Below, piece after piece: positions 51,988 to 61,615 of a DNA stretch of 64,000 bases; within the stretch, counting starts at the first letter, position 1; the number at the start of each line of letters is the position of its first letter. Location: positions 1,240,001-1,304,000 of the forward strand of contig OZ037876.1 of the NCBI GenBank assembly GCA_964035575.1, given 5' to 3'. Position numbers and translations under genes: made by a program. Source of the stretch: Rhynchopus sp. YZ270_cl-10 (lineage: Eukaryota; Euglenozoa; Diplonemea; Diplonemida; Diplonemidae). The notes beneath the pieces are model-generated. The model ran no database searches. It saw nothing but the letters and a program-made list of their open reading frames with translations, and was not told where the DNA came from.

Positions 51988-52947
51988 TTCTAACACAAAA
52001 AAAAACTGCTCGGGAGGGGGTTGGGGGTTGGGTGTGTTCGGGTATTTTGGGGGCTTTTTGTTTCTTTATTTTTTGAATGGAGCACTGTGTTCCCTTCAAC
52101 AAAAGAATCATTCAGACAAGGCACAACTGGGGCAGTCTTTCCTTTTTGTCTTCCCCCCCACCCGCTCCTATATATTTTTTTCCGTTTCAGAAAACCTATC
52201 CTGGTACTTCAGCCAGGTGTAGCCGTTGCCTTGCGGTAGGGTGTTGTGCTGTGGGGGTGAGGGGTGGGGGTGGGGGGGGCGAACGCCGAAAACAAAGAAA
52301 GAAACTTATGTCAACATGCCTACCTTCCTATTCAGCCCCCTTTTTTTTTTAATTCCCCCTTCTTTCTTACCTATTTATTGTGGTAACTTTTTTTTTTGCA
52401 CTGTACTGAGAGGCTTAGGATAACGCAGCAGGTATTGACAGTATCTTAAGCATCTTTTGTTGGCCACAGTGACTGCATCCGGCAATAATTGTGGATAGGA
52501 TGGATACATGGTCGTTTTCTTTGGGTTGTATGGTGCAATTTTCATCTATGGCGAGCCAGTTTGGTAAGGCCCAGAGCAGGTGTCGTGTGTGGTAAAGTGT
52601 GTGTCAACCAATCAGCGTTCCCTATAGGTTCACCTTCTCCTTCTTTGAAGAGGATTGCCGGAACCAACATCAGGCCTAATTCCCCGGTCCCCAATGATCC
52701 CCGTTCTGAGAGAGGAAGCGGGTGGGAGGCAGATCGGATGTAAACAAAATGGATTGTAGGGCACAGCGCGGTTTCGGGTTTGCCCTAGGGGTGTGCTGGT
52801 CGTACACCCGAGGTGCACTGTTATGAGGGGGCTTTTGGATTTTAAGTTTTTCTAAGTTTCCCCTCCCCTTTTCCCTTTCCACATAACACTCCAGAAAAAC
52901 GTCGTCGATATGATTTGAGCCAAAAAAAAGTCAACAAATAAAAGAAT
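51988..52947. other. Gap between CDC5 and the RD-rich gene
   Basis: No gene supported. It has T/C- and G-rich low-complexity DNA, a partial family A right arm (AGAGGCTTAGG, near 52407) and a degenerate family D copy near 52813. A C/T tract ending ACACTCCAG at 52895 precedes the next gene. Confidence 0.45.
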
Positions 52948-55109
52948 ATGAAGGAGCAAGAGTTCCTGCTGTCTCTTGGCGAGAGATGGGAGCCTGCTTC
53001 CTGCGCCGACGCCGCTAAGGAGCACACGAGGCTGAACGGTGTGCTGGTGGGGACGTTGACGTGGGACTCATCCGCACATCTGTGCACATACGGGGTGGTG
53101 CTGTGCCTGGAGCTGCACGACAACGGCACGCTGTCGGGTGTGCGCTACGCATGCGACCATGAGAGCAACCCGCTCCCCTCCGCCGTCGTCGTCACCTCCA
53201 AATCCACGTGGCGGCGGGAACGCAACCGACAGTACGCCCTACGCATCCTCCTTGAGTCGAGCACCGACCAGGCCACCTTCCTCTTCGAAGGCCTAGCCAA
53301 CGCCACCACCCTCGCCATCCGCCAGGTGACGTGGCAGGTCGTTGGCGCAGGCAAGTCGTACCAAGTTGGGTCCGACTTCTTTTTGATGGGTCGTTCCATT
53401 GCAGATGCGCAGGACGCAGTCAAAAAGGAGCGCAAGGAAACACCCTTTGGCAAGGCAGAGAGCCAGGTCATGGGGGACCGCAGTAGCACCGCTGGGTCTA
53501 CCCGTGGTTTGGGTGTTTTCGTGGACGAAGCGGAGGCACGGAGGGCAACGAACTACCACCAGATCCACGGACGCTTCCCAACAGACATCCAGCGCCGCAT
53601 GGAGGACAAAGGGCTTGTCAAGAAGACCGACAAAACGGGGCCCACATGGAAGGAGATCAAAGAGGTGTATGACAAGACGCGTGCCAAGGGGGGTGACGGC
53701 AGCCTGCCGCTGCCGCAGAGGGATGCGCGTATAGAGGGCTGGTTGCAGAATGTGACCGCACCGGGGACAGGCGACCCGAGTCCGTCAGAATGGCATCACG
53801 GTCGCGGGTCACCGAGGAAGAATGACGATGAGCGGCGCCACCGGGAGCGTGAAAAGGAGAAGGAAAGGGAGAAGGAGAAGGAGAGGGAGAGAGACAGGGA
53901 CAGGGACAGGGAAAGGGAAAGGGAGAGGGAGCGGGAAAGGCCGCGCAACGGTGCGAAGCCAGACCACCGCGACCGGCGAGACAGAGAGCACGACGACGAG
54001 CGTCGCCACCGAGACCGTGACCGGGAGCGTACACGCGACCGTGACCGTGACCGTGACCGTGACCGCGACTACAAAGAGCGTGAACGCGACTACGAGAGAA
54101 GAGGTGAGAGGGACCGCCTTGAGCGCACAGAGAGGGAACACCGCCCGCAGCGGGAGGAGCCTGAGAGGAAGCGCAGGAGCGGTGTCGTGTGGGACATGCC
54201 GCCGCCAAGGGATAAGGACAAGGAGAGGGAGGCCACACGCTCCCCACCACAGCAGGAGCAGCCACGCACCGCACTGCAAGTGGCGCCAGCAGTACCACAC
54301 ATAGACACAAGCAACTACCGTGCCTCGTTGCAGCCGATGGTGGCACCCAGCCCCACCTATGGTATGTGATGTATTTTTTGATACTGTTAGCTCACAACTC
54401 TGGGCACGAGCGGTTGTGTACCACCCCGTCCACACTACGGTACGGGCAAGCCATGAGGTGTCCTTTGTACACCTTCTGTTGCCCCCGCCTTGGTATTTAA
54501 TACTTTCACCCTGATGGCTGGCATCGTACGTGGGTCAGTCAGAGGTGCCTGCATCAACAACTACCATTTTTTGACAACTATGATAGTAAAGAAAGTGAGG
54601 CTGCACGATGTGGCAACAGGGGCAACCACACTACGAAGCAATTTTTCAATAAACAATAAACAAAACCACACACTACAGGTGCCGGCTTCAGTCCCTACCC
54701 CCACTCCGCCCTCGCGGACATGGGCGACGAAACACCCGCGTACGGAGAGATGATGACCGGGTCCTCGCCTATGGTGAGTCTCTTAGGTATGTAGGCTGTG
54801 TTTGGTTGTCTTTTGTTTTGAATGTTATGGCCAATTTCTCTCTCGCTTTGAATAGATGAACAGCTTTTTTTGGACCCCATCTTAACAATCTTCTGATACC
54901 CAATTCTTCCGAAAAGAAGCACAACACAAAACCACAGAATACAAAAAAAACACTCTCACCTTTTACCCGGTTTCATCCTTTCAACTTCACCCCCCCTTTG
55001 CACAGGAAACGAAATAGCAGCCCAGCAGGCTCAACAGGCGGCACAAGAGGCTTTGCAGGCCCAGGTAGCTATGGACAGGCAGAGACAGCAGGTTGCACAC
55101 GGGTCTTAG
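52948..55109 (+). CDS. Arg/Asp/Glu-rich nuclear-type protein, three exons
   Basis: Three exons, 52948-54361, 54679-54786 and 55006-55109, join in frame to 541 residues. The N-terminal 150 residues look globular (GERWEPASCADAAKEH, then beta-rich). The middle has a basic linker (TGPTWKEIKEVYDKTRAKGG). About 290-410 is an RD/RE/RH-rich low-complexity tract like those of spliceosomal proteins. A Pro-rich part precedes the short exons, and the end is Ala/Gln-rich (EIAAQQAQQAAQEALQAQ). Both introns have GTATGT donors and CAG acceptors. Reading straight through stops after TYGM. The family is not recognised. It directly follows CDC5, so a role in RNA processing is plausible but unproven. Confidence 0.7.
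54362..54678 (+). other. Intron 1 of the RD-rich gene
   Basis: 317 bases, donor TATG|GTATGT, acceptor CACACACTACAG, phase 1. It carries two dispersed repeats: the CTGGCATCGTACGTGGGTCA block (about 54520-54572), which is the empty-site match for the element at 15654, and a degenerate family B hairpin (54594-54650). Confidence 0.7.
54594..54650 (+). repeat. Hairpin repeat family B copy inside an intron
   Basis: GTGAGGCTGCACGATGTGGC then AACCACACTACGAAGCAATT and TTTCAA; a diverged copy with the TGCAC/GTGGCA arms kept. Confidence 0.45.
54787..55005 (+). other. Intron 2 of the RD-rich gene
   Basis: 219 bases, donor TTAG|GTATGT, acceptor CCCCCCTTTGCACAG, phase 1. A GTGAGT 13 bases upstream is an alternative donor, but it leads to a stop four codons into exon 3. 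Confidence 0.65.
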
Positions 55110-56070
55110 AGTTGCCGTACGCAGAGTCTTTAACCCAACGCAGAACAGCTACACCACAGCAACAGCCTGCCCTGCCCCTGCCCCGCTGTGCTCCATGCAT
55201 AGTGGAGCGAGCAAGAGAGGCCTCCTGCTGGGCGTGACAGAAAGCTACCAAACCTGAAAAAAAACCCCCCCGGTATGTGTACGTCAAAAAGAGGAAAGCA
55301 TGCATGAAAAAAAAAGCATGCAAGAGAGAGATCTAACTTTACGGGGTAATACTGAATACTGCTTTTGGGGTTTTAACCCCCCCTACGTACCTCCCTACCT
55401 CCCCCCATCCGTTCCGGTCAGTTCTGTTCTTGTGCGTGAAAGAAAAAAAATAGAAACACTCGAGGGGTCCTTGGTGACTCTAGTATGATAGGGGGATATC
55501 AGTTGTGCCGAAATTGTGATTTTTAATTTTTGTGTATCATAATATTATGCGTTCTTTTCATACCCCCTCCCGCTGCAATCCTCCCTACACGCTGCTGTTC
55601 ATTGCAATGCTGTGCACCTCTACGGCCACCTATACTACGTTGCAGTGCCATCCGACCACCCTGCTACCCGACCACCCTCCCACCAAGGCCCCTACGATGA
55701 CTTCGCTGCGAATATCTCTCATATAAAAATGGATTTTCCCATCAGTTTCCCCCAACCTTGCCCAAATATTCAAAAAGGGGAAACACTGAGAGGCTTATGA
55801 TTGTATTATAAACTTTTCTTTTCCTTCTTCGCAGGTTGAAGCATGGGAGGGTTTTTGTGAGAGGGTAAGGGGAAGCGAAGCGCACGAAGCACAGAACAGC
55901 AGTGTGGTTGGAAGGGTACTGCTTGTCTCTTGGTGCAAAAGAGGTGGTCACAGCGTGTGCCCTTCCTGCAGAAGGAGTACTTCGTAGCACAGTCGCATGG
56001 TACCAGAAAGGTGTGCATGATGTCTCCTGTTGAGTTGTCGAAAAGTTGGTATTTGTCTTTTTGTTGTTTA

Positions 56071-56109
56071 AGGTACCTAAGCAACGACAGGCTTAGGTTC
56101 ATCGTACCA
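56071..56109 (+). repeat. Hairpin repeat family A copy, long stem
   Basis: GGTACCTAAGCAACGACAGG then CTTAGGTTCATCGTACC. Here CCTAAGC pairs with GCTTAGG and GGTAC pairs with GTACC, the best-paired copy in the window. Confidence 0.7.
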
Positions 56110-56436
56110 ACCCTTTTCTCTTTATTTATTTATTTTCCTGCCTCCATACAACACACACCATTGCCCCCCTACCGACGATCTGTCGCTGTATAGCATATGA
56201 ACACAATGCCGTGTTTTTTTGGTGAGTTGTGCTGTAAAAAAAAACCTCCCAAGGGGGGTGTTGTGGAGACCAGAGCAATAGAAAATAAAGGTGGAGAAAA
56301 AAAAGCTCAACTGTGTGATGTCTTGCGGTGAGAGTGTGAGAACATGCCCCATTATTTTTTTTTTTTTGGCCTGTTCTTCGTAACAATTTGCAAACGTTTT
56401 TTCCATTCCCTCAATATCCCAATTTTTTTTTAAATA

Positions 56437-56475
56437 GGTACACTGTCACGAGAGGGCTTTGTATTTCAAGACAAT
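56437..56475 (+). repeat. Dispersed repeat family D copy
   Basis: GGTACACTGTCACGAGAGGG then CTTTGTATTTCAAGACA. Confidence 0.65.
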
Positions 56476-57252
56476 TTTTTGTGGAAAATGTATCTTTAAA
56501 ATGTTGGGAGGAAAAGTCTACTACTTTTCCCCCTGCTGACATGGTATATGGTTCTGTTCATTAGAACAGAGAGTGTTTGAAATATTTTTTTATTTTTCAT
56601 TTCCTCCCTTCTTTGTGTCCTCCGACACATGCATTAATAGTGAAATGACCACAAGCAAAAGAGACAATTCTGAGGCCCAAGAAGACGAAAAACAAAAGAC
56701 AACCTAAGCAAGTGGGCATTGCACCATGTGGCAAGGCAACTGCACAATAAATAATTTTTACCAAAAAAAAAGCGTCGATTTTGTTCAACACTCTGCACCT
56801 CTGCACTATTGCTGTTGTAAAAAAAAAGCCTCCGTATTTATTCAAAAAAAAGCAAATAAACAAACAAACAAACAAAAAACAAAACAAAACAAAAGAAAAC
56901 GACAACCAGTATAAACGCAACCCTACTCTGTTTTGATAGCGTGTCCCCGAATGTCCCCATTCCTTTGAAGACTCTCTTCCCTACGGTATCAGCAATAGTT
57001 CACTGCTGAACTCATCGACGCATTTTGTATTTTTCACGCTGCGCCTCCAGCGCCGTCGTCCTGTCGGGAAGGACAGCCTGATCCTCGTATCTTCAGGAGG
57101 AGCCCCGGGGTTGTGGTGGCGTGCTGTGCATCGGTTGTGTCCCGCGGGTGGTGTAGAAGCGTTGCTGACGACGTCGTACAGGGGCATAGTGGGCTTAGCG
57201 GTCGATGACATTCGCAAAATCGACAATTTTCATTTTCGCTGTGTTCCATCAC

Positions 57253-57530
57253 CCATCACTCCATCACTCCATCACTCCATCACTCCATCACTCCATCACT
57301 CCATCACTCCATCACTCCATCACTCCATCACTCCATCACTCCATCACTCCATCACTCCATCACTCCATCACTCCATCACTCCATCACTCCATCACTCCAT
57401 CACTCCATCACTCCATCACTCCATCACTCCATCACTCCATCACTCCATCACTCCATCACTCCATCACTCCATCACTCCATCACTCCATCACTCCATCACT
57501 CCATCACTCCATCACTCCATCACTCCATCA
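57253..57530. repeat. CCATCACT octamer array, about 35 copies
   Basis: About 35 almost perfect copies of CCATCACT run over 278 bases and end 33 bases before the next start codon. The array merges into a pyrimidine stretch TCCCTCCCTACAG (ends 57543) that looks like a splice acceptor. The Ser-Ile-Thr-Pro-Ser-Leu-His-His repeats in open frames across it are translation artefacts. Confidence 0.95.
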
Positions 57531-57562
57531 TCCCTCCCTACAGGCCCAACATACCCAATACA

Positions 57563-58744
57563 ATGAAGAGGGCCGTTCTCTTGCGAGAGGTGCTTAGACC
57601 ACACCGTCTTGCGTGTCTTGTAGGCAGACGTGCTCCGCTGTCACGTACCGAAGGTGTGCAGTGTATACAGCGACGTTGCTGCTCTGCTTCAACTGGGTCC
57701 ACCGCCACTTCCCCACACGCAAAGTGGATGACACTGACGGACAAGAAGCTGTTTTTCACCGAACGGATTATGTCTGACGATAACGGAAACATTGTGAGTC
57801 TTGTGCCATCCACGTTTGTCGGGCATCAGCAGTTCTGGGAGACACTCAAGGTGCAGCTCCACGAACAAGATGTACTCTTCATTGGCGAGCCTCGGGGGTC
57901 GACTCAGGTCGGCCCTCGCCAGGGTGCGAGCGGGCTGATACCTCTTTTTGCACAGGAGTTTTCCGATAAGACTGTCATTGTTTTGAACCCAACACAGCGG
58001 CTGGGCATCCGTGGTGCCTTTCTTCTTTCTTCGGGATCCATGCAGAAGAGTGCGAGGACGTGTCTTGATGATCTTCTTGCGCAGCTTCCTGAGCATCGTG
58101 GACGCCGTGTTGCGGTTCTGTTTGATGTGGAGTTTATAAATACTGTTTACGACGGTCTTGTGGAGAAGGGCTACACGGACCTGATGCAGAAGGAGTTCGT
58201 GTTCGGAGCGCTGGACTCACCCGACCGTCGTGTCGTGGCCACCACTACTACGCTCTTCGTGCGCCTCCTCCAGAACGGCGGCAACAACAGCCGTGCTGAC
58301 GCCACCTTCGTAGCCGTGAACGCCTTCATCTGCATCGCAGTGGGCTATCTCTTCATGAGGTACTTCTACCCAAAAGAGGCACCCCCACAGCAGTTGGTGT
58401 ACCCATACCCTGCCCAGTACCAAGGACAGCAGCAGTACCAATATCCACAGCAGTACCAACCGCAGATGCAAGCCCAGGATCAAATAAATCAGGTTCAAGG
58501 TGGTGAAGGCGGTGCGCAAGGCGGTGTTCAAGGTGTGCCAAGTGGTGCGCCGCTCATGCATCCCCAAGGACCCTACACAGCAGGCATGCCACCGGCACCC
58601 GGCATGATGGTGCCACCCCAGCAGCAGCAGCAGTATTACCCACCCCCGCAAAACTACCCCCCACCATACCAGCAGTACCCAGGGGGGGTGCCGCCTGCCC
58701 AGCCTGCCCAGCCCGGTCAGGCCGGTCAGAGTGAGAGGGTGTAG
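57563..58744 (+). CDS. Mitochondrial-type membrane protein with P/Q/Y tail
   Basis: A 393-residue protein. The N-terminus (MKRAVLLREVLRPHRLACL, rich in Arg and Leu, few acidic residues) looks like a mitochondrial targeting sequence of about 50 residues. Residues 50-245 form a globular domain with DVLFIGEPRGSTQVGPR, IPLFAQEFSDKTVIVLNP and GRRVAVLFDVEFINTVY, which I do not recognise. One membrane helix follows at about 249-271 (VAVNAFICIAVGYLFMRYF). The last 120 residues are Pro/Gln/Tyr/Gly-rich (YQGQQQYQYPQQYQ, PPPQNYPPPYQQYPGG), an unstructured tail. The ATG follows the CTCCCTACAG acceptor by 19 bases. Confidence 0.7.
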   Translation: MKRAVLLREVLRPHRLACLVGRRAPLSRTEGVQCIQRRCCSASTGSTATSPHAKWMTLTDKKLFFTERIMSDDNGNIVSLVPSTFVGHQQFWETLKVQLHEQDVLFIGEPRGSTQVGPRQGASGLIPLFAQEFSDKTVIVLNPTQRLGIRGAFLLSSGSMQKSARTCLDDLLAQLPEHRGRRVAVLFDVEFINTVYDGLVEKGYTDLMQKEFVFGALDSPDRRVVATTTTLFVRLLQNGGNNSRADATFVAVNAFICIAVGYLFMRYFYPKEAPPQQLVYPYPAQYQGQQQYQYPQQYQPQMQAQDQINQVQGGEGGAQGGVQGVPSGAPLMHPQGPYTAGMPPAPGMMVPPQQQQQYYPPPQNYPPPYQQYPGGVPPAQPAQPGQAGQSERV

Positions 58745-59252
58745 GTGGGGTAGCTTCTGTGCCATTTTACCATGTTGGTTTGGGGTATGGGGTTTGAGTA
58801 TGGGAGTGGGGGGTGGGTGGTGGTGGTGGGACTGTGCCTGTGAGACGGAAGTTCGCCGGATTTGAAAACGAGCCTCCCCTACCCTCTTTGGTTGTTTCTG
58901 TTCTTGGGTTTTCGTCCAACCATGCGGGCTTTACTTCAAGCCCAGTTCTTTTCTTTCCTCAGATCTCTGAAGATGTCTTCTTTCATCTACATCCATTATC
59001 ACCACTGTACAATACGACTTTCAAGTGTCGCGCATACTCATCCTGCATCTGCAACACCTTCTCACAAACTGTTCGGTGCCGGGACATACAGACACACACC
59101 GATCCCTACCTATCAAGGAAGCATCAAGGACGTGCACCTGCAGCAAAATGATATGACTGTGCTTACAACACTACTTTATTGCTCTCTCACCCCTCTCCTC
59201 CCCCTCACCCCTCACCACAGCACCACAGCTCCCCATACCCCTAAACCCAAAC
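58745..59252 (+). other. Short gap before CFAP298
   Basis: No gene supported. It starts with G/T-rich DNA and ends in a CTC/CCC-rich tract with a CCCTCACCACAG acceptor ending at 59220. Confidence 0.5.
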
Positions 59253-60053
59253 ATGGTTGTAATTCTCTTGAAAGGCGACGGCGAGAACCTCTGCAAAGAG
59301 CAGGTCCTTTATGACACAACGGGAGACGTGAACTGCGCGGAGCTGACGGAGGCGCTGACACGGCTGCAGAACATGCGTGTCAGGTTGCGTTTCATGATTG
59401 CAGGCGCGAAGACGCTTTTGAAGGGGATCAAAAGCGAGGAGACGAAGAAGGTCTTTGAGGGGCCTCTGCAGGAGGCCGCGTACCTGCTGGACCTTGCTAG
59501 GGTCGATGTGGACAGGAAGAAGATCACGATGCAGGAGTACACTGCCGCAGCAGATGCGCTTAAGGGCTGCGCCATCATCGCATACCCAGCAGAGTCCTCC
59601 GACCGTCGTGGTGGCAAGACACCTGTTGAGAACCTATGCCACCAACTCGATGACGAGGACTGCGAGAACCCAGACTTCCTGCGCTGCCTCCTCTCTCTGT
59701 TGGATGAGGAGGCGCGTACAGAAGATATGTTCCCGGAAGGTGCCTGCCAGCTGTGGTGGTCCTCCAAGCAACTCCACCACGACGATGTGCTCTCCAAATA
59801 CTCTGGGAAAAACGAAAAGACAAAGCTCGTTTGCAAGCTCACCAAGATGGGTGGCTCCGTTCCGACCAAGGAGCCTCCACTATCGCAAGAAACACAACGC
59901 GACATGATGGCCTACTGGCATAAGAAGCAAGAGGAAACAAAAAAGCTCGTCGTCGATGAAGATATCTCCTACGGAAACAGCGAATGGGCCGACCCAAAAG
60001 GACTCAAAAACCACTTCCAAGGCACCGGAGGGATCAACTGGAGGCCAAGGTAA
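59253..60053 (+). CDS. CFAP298: Cilia- and flagella-associated protein 298
   Basis: A 266-residue cytoplasmic protein of the CFAP298 (C21orf59, Kurly) family, needed for assembly and planar orientation of motile cilia, acting with dynein-arm assembly factors. The C-terminal half matches the family closely from memory: CQLWWSSKQL, LSKYSGKNEKTKLVCKL, the RDMMAYWHKKQEETKKL helix, YGNSEWADPKGLKNHF and the final INWRPR. The N-terminal MVVILLKGDGENL corresponds to the beta-grasp-like start. It is slightly shorter than the human protein (about 290). A D/E-rich insert at about 130-150 is looser. The start follows the acceptor at 59220 by 32 bases. Its presence indicates that the organism makes motile flagella. 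Confidence 0.93.
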   Translation: MVVILLKGDGENLCKEQVLYDTTGDVNCAELTEALTRLQNMRVRLRFMIAGAKTLLKGIKSEETKKVFEGPLQEAAYLLDLARVDVDRKKITMQEYTAAADALKGCAIIAYPAESSDRRGGKTPVENLCHQLDDEDCENPDFLRCLLSLLDEEARTEDMFPEGACQLWWSSKQLHHDDVLSKYSGKNEKTKLVCKLTKMGGSVPTKEPPLSQETQRDMMAYWHKKQEETKKLVVDEDISYGNSEWADPKGLKNHFQGTGGINWRPR

Positions 60054-60836
60054 AAAGGGGGGTGGTTTGGTTTGACATTTTTTGGGGTGGATCGATTTTT
60101 TGCGCAGAAATTCTCAAAAAAAAAAAGCAAAGGGGTGGTGACGTCCCCATAAAGAATTTGGTAAAAGAAAGTACAGACCCATCAAGGTTTGCTTTGAGAA
60201 TTTTTTTTTAAAAACAGTATCTTTTTTTTGCCTTGAGTAAGAGCATTTATAGGATATGTTGCCATAATGATGCGTGTCGTGAGATACGCAAAACTGGATT
60301 CAGATTTTTTTTGTGTTATATTCTGGTTTGTTTGGTTCAAGGGGGGTGTGTGGGGGGGGAGGAGGGGAGAAGATCTGGTTGTAGGAAACTGCTTGGTGTT
60401 ATCTGTGTGCTAGCTAAGGTTGGAAGAGAGAAGGGGAAAAAGGTTTGGCAAAAAATAGGCGTACTCAACTATCGCCTGAGCCAAGTACTTCTACGATTGT
60501 CGATACAAGCAGAACGTCCATCTACTCTGTCAAATTTTTATCTTTTTATAATATTGCTCAAAGAAAAAAAAAATCCCGCAAATACTCTCTCTCTTTCTCT
60601 CGCTTTTCCTTCCAATCTCGCCTTCTCTTCTCTCTCCTCCCACCTCCTCCCTGCCCTCTTTGGCCTGCCTTTTTGCAGTCCTGCTCACCCCCTCTCCCCC
60701 GCCGACCAGTTTCTCCCCTTTTTGCATTTACCGTAAAAAAAAAAAGGACATTTTTTTCCCATCTTTTCATCTCACACCTTCTCTCTCTCAGACCCTTCCC
60801 TTTCCTCCCTTTACCCCCCATTTACACTTTTTTATT
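60054..60836 (+). other. Gap with long CT-rich tract
   Basis: No gene supported. From about 60580 to 60830 the + strand is almost purely C/T (CTCTCTCTTTCTCTCGC), ending in TCTCTCTCTCAG at 60791, a probable splice acceptor for the next gene. A frame open across this tract is Ser/Leu/Pro-rich by composition only. Confidence 0.5.
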
Positions 60837-61403
60837 ATGTCCACACCGGAGTTGCGAGACCTTGCAGGGAAAGGGACCCGGATGCTGGAGGATACTATTG
60901 TGAAGCTATGCGACCAATGCGATGAGATGGGGAAGCATATAGCAGGGCTTGAGAAGGATAAGGTTGCGGCACAGACTGCGTTGGTGGGCGTGCAGGAGAG
61001 GCTGTTGGGGTTGGAGAAGCAGGCGGAGGAGGCTTCGGCGGTACAAGCGGAGCTTGCGGAGACGGTGTCGAGGGTGGGGGTGCTGGAGGACGCGGTTAAC
61101 GTATCGCGTTGGGTGGAGATGGATCTGACGTCGCCTGCGGAGTTCAATACTAACGGCATCTTCCGCATCTCCGTCGACGAGATGCGCGGTGCCATGCACC
61201 GTGGCTGGGTCATCCCCACCCGCATCCTCCCCTCCCACCTCATCTTCGAGTGCGCCTCAGCCTCCTCCTCACAATACTTCTCCCGCATCGCAAGCACCCG
61301 CAAGGCACGTTGGGAGTATCTCTCCAAAAACTCCGACTCCCCCTCAGCAACAGCCACTCCAGTGACCGGGGCGGTGTTGAGAATACAGGAGGCCTTATTG
61401 TAG
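60837..61403 (+). CDS. Small coiled-coil protein
   Basis: A 188-residue protein. Residues 1-90 are a helical coiled coil (KLCDQCDEMGKHIAGLEKDK, VQERLLGLEKQAEEASAVQA). Residues 95-150 form a small globular part with WVEMDLTSPAEFNTNGIFRI and RGWVIPTRILPSHLIFE. The C-terminus is Ser/Ala-rich. Family not recognised; no signal peptide or membrane segment. The first ATG follows a CT-rich acceptor tract by 46 bases, and codon choice (GAG, CTG, GCG) matches the neighbouring genes, supporting a real gene. Confidence 0.65.
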   Translation: MSTPELRDLAGKGTRMLEDTIVKLCDQCDEMGKHIAGLEKDKVAAQTALVGVQERLLGLEKQAEEASAVQAELAETVSRVGVLEDAVNVSRWVEMDLTSPAEFNTNGIFRISVDEMRGAMHRGWVIPTRILPSHLIFECASASSSQYFSRIASTRKARWEYLSKNSDSPSATATPVTGAVLRIQEALL

Positions 61404-61459
61404 AAAAAAAGCAGAAAAAACACTTCCTGATGTAACCATCGGGGGGGTTTTTTTGTTTT

Positions 61460-61595
61460 CACGGCGGACTAGTCAGGAGGACTACTAGTAGTGCTACTGG
61501 TCCAAATGACTAGTGTTTTCCGAGTATTGTTACACCAGTAACACAGTTTAGCACTAGTTGTTACGACTAGTAGTCCCCCTGACTAGTCCGCCGTG
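61460..61595. mobile_element. 136-bp MITE with CACGGCGGACTAGTC TIRs
   Basis: The left end CACGGCGGACTAGTCAGG and right end CCTGACTAGTCCGCCGTG are complementary, extended by GGACTACTAGT and its complement with one change. TTGTTTT flanks both sides (61453-61459 and 61596-61602), a probable 7-bp target duplication, though T-rich flanks make this less certain. No coding capacity. It lies 12 bases from the left target duplication of the Mutator-like element at 61616. Confidence 0.65.
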
Positions 61596-61615
61596 TTGTT
61601 TTGTTTTTAAATATT

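Larger units (their letters stand above)
55110..57252. other. Gap with repeats and exon-like islands
   Basis: Repeats: family A right half (55783-55810) and full copy (56071-56109), family D 56437-56475, degenerate family B 56710-56762. Two islands look coding-like but have no complete gene: 55835-56040, after a strong TTCCTTCTTCGCAG acceptor, and about 56940-57245, an open stretch without ATG that contains KDSLILVSSGGAPGLWW. Confidence 0.45.

Noticed and set aside
57111-57597. Proteins of repeated Ser-Ile-Thr-Pro-Ser-Leu-His-His
   Set aside because: They arise purely from reading the CCATCACT octamer array.
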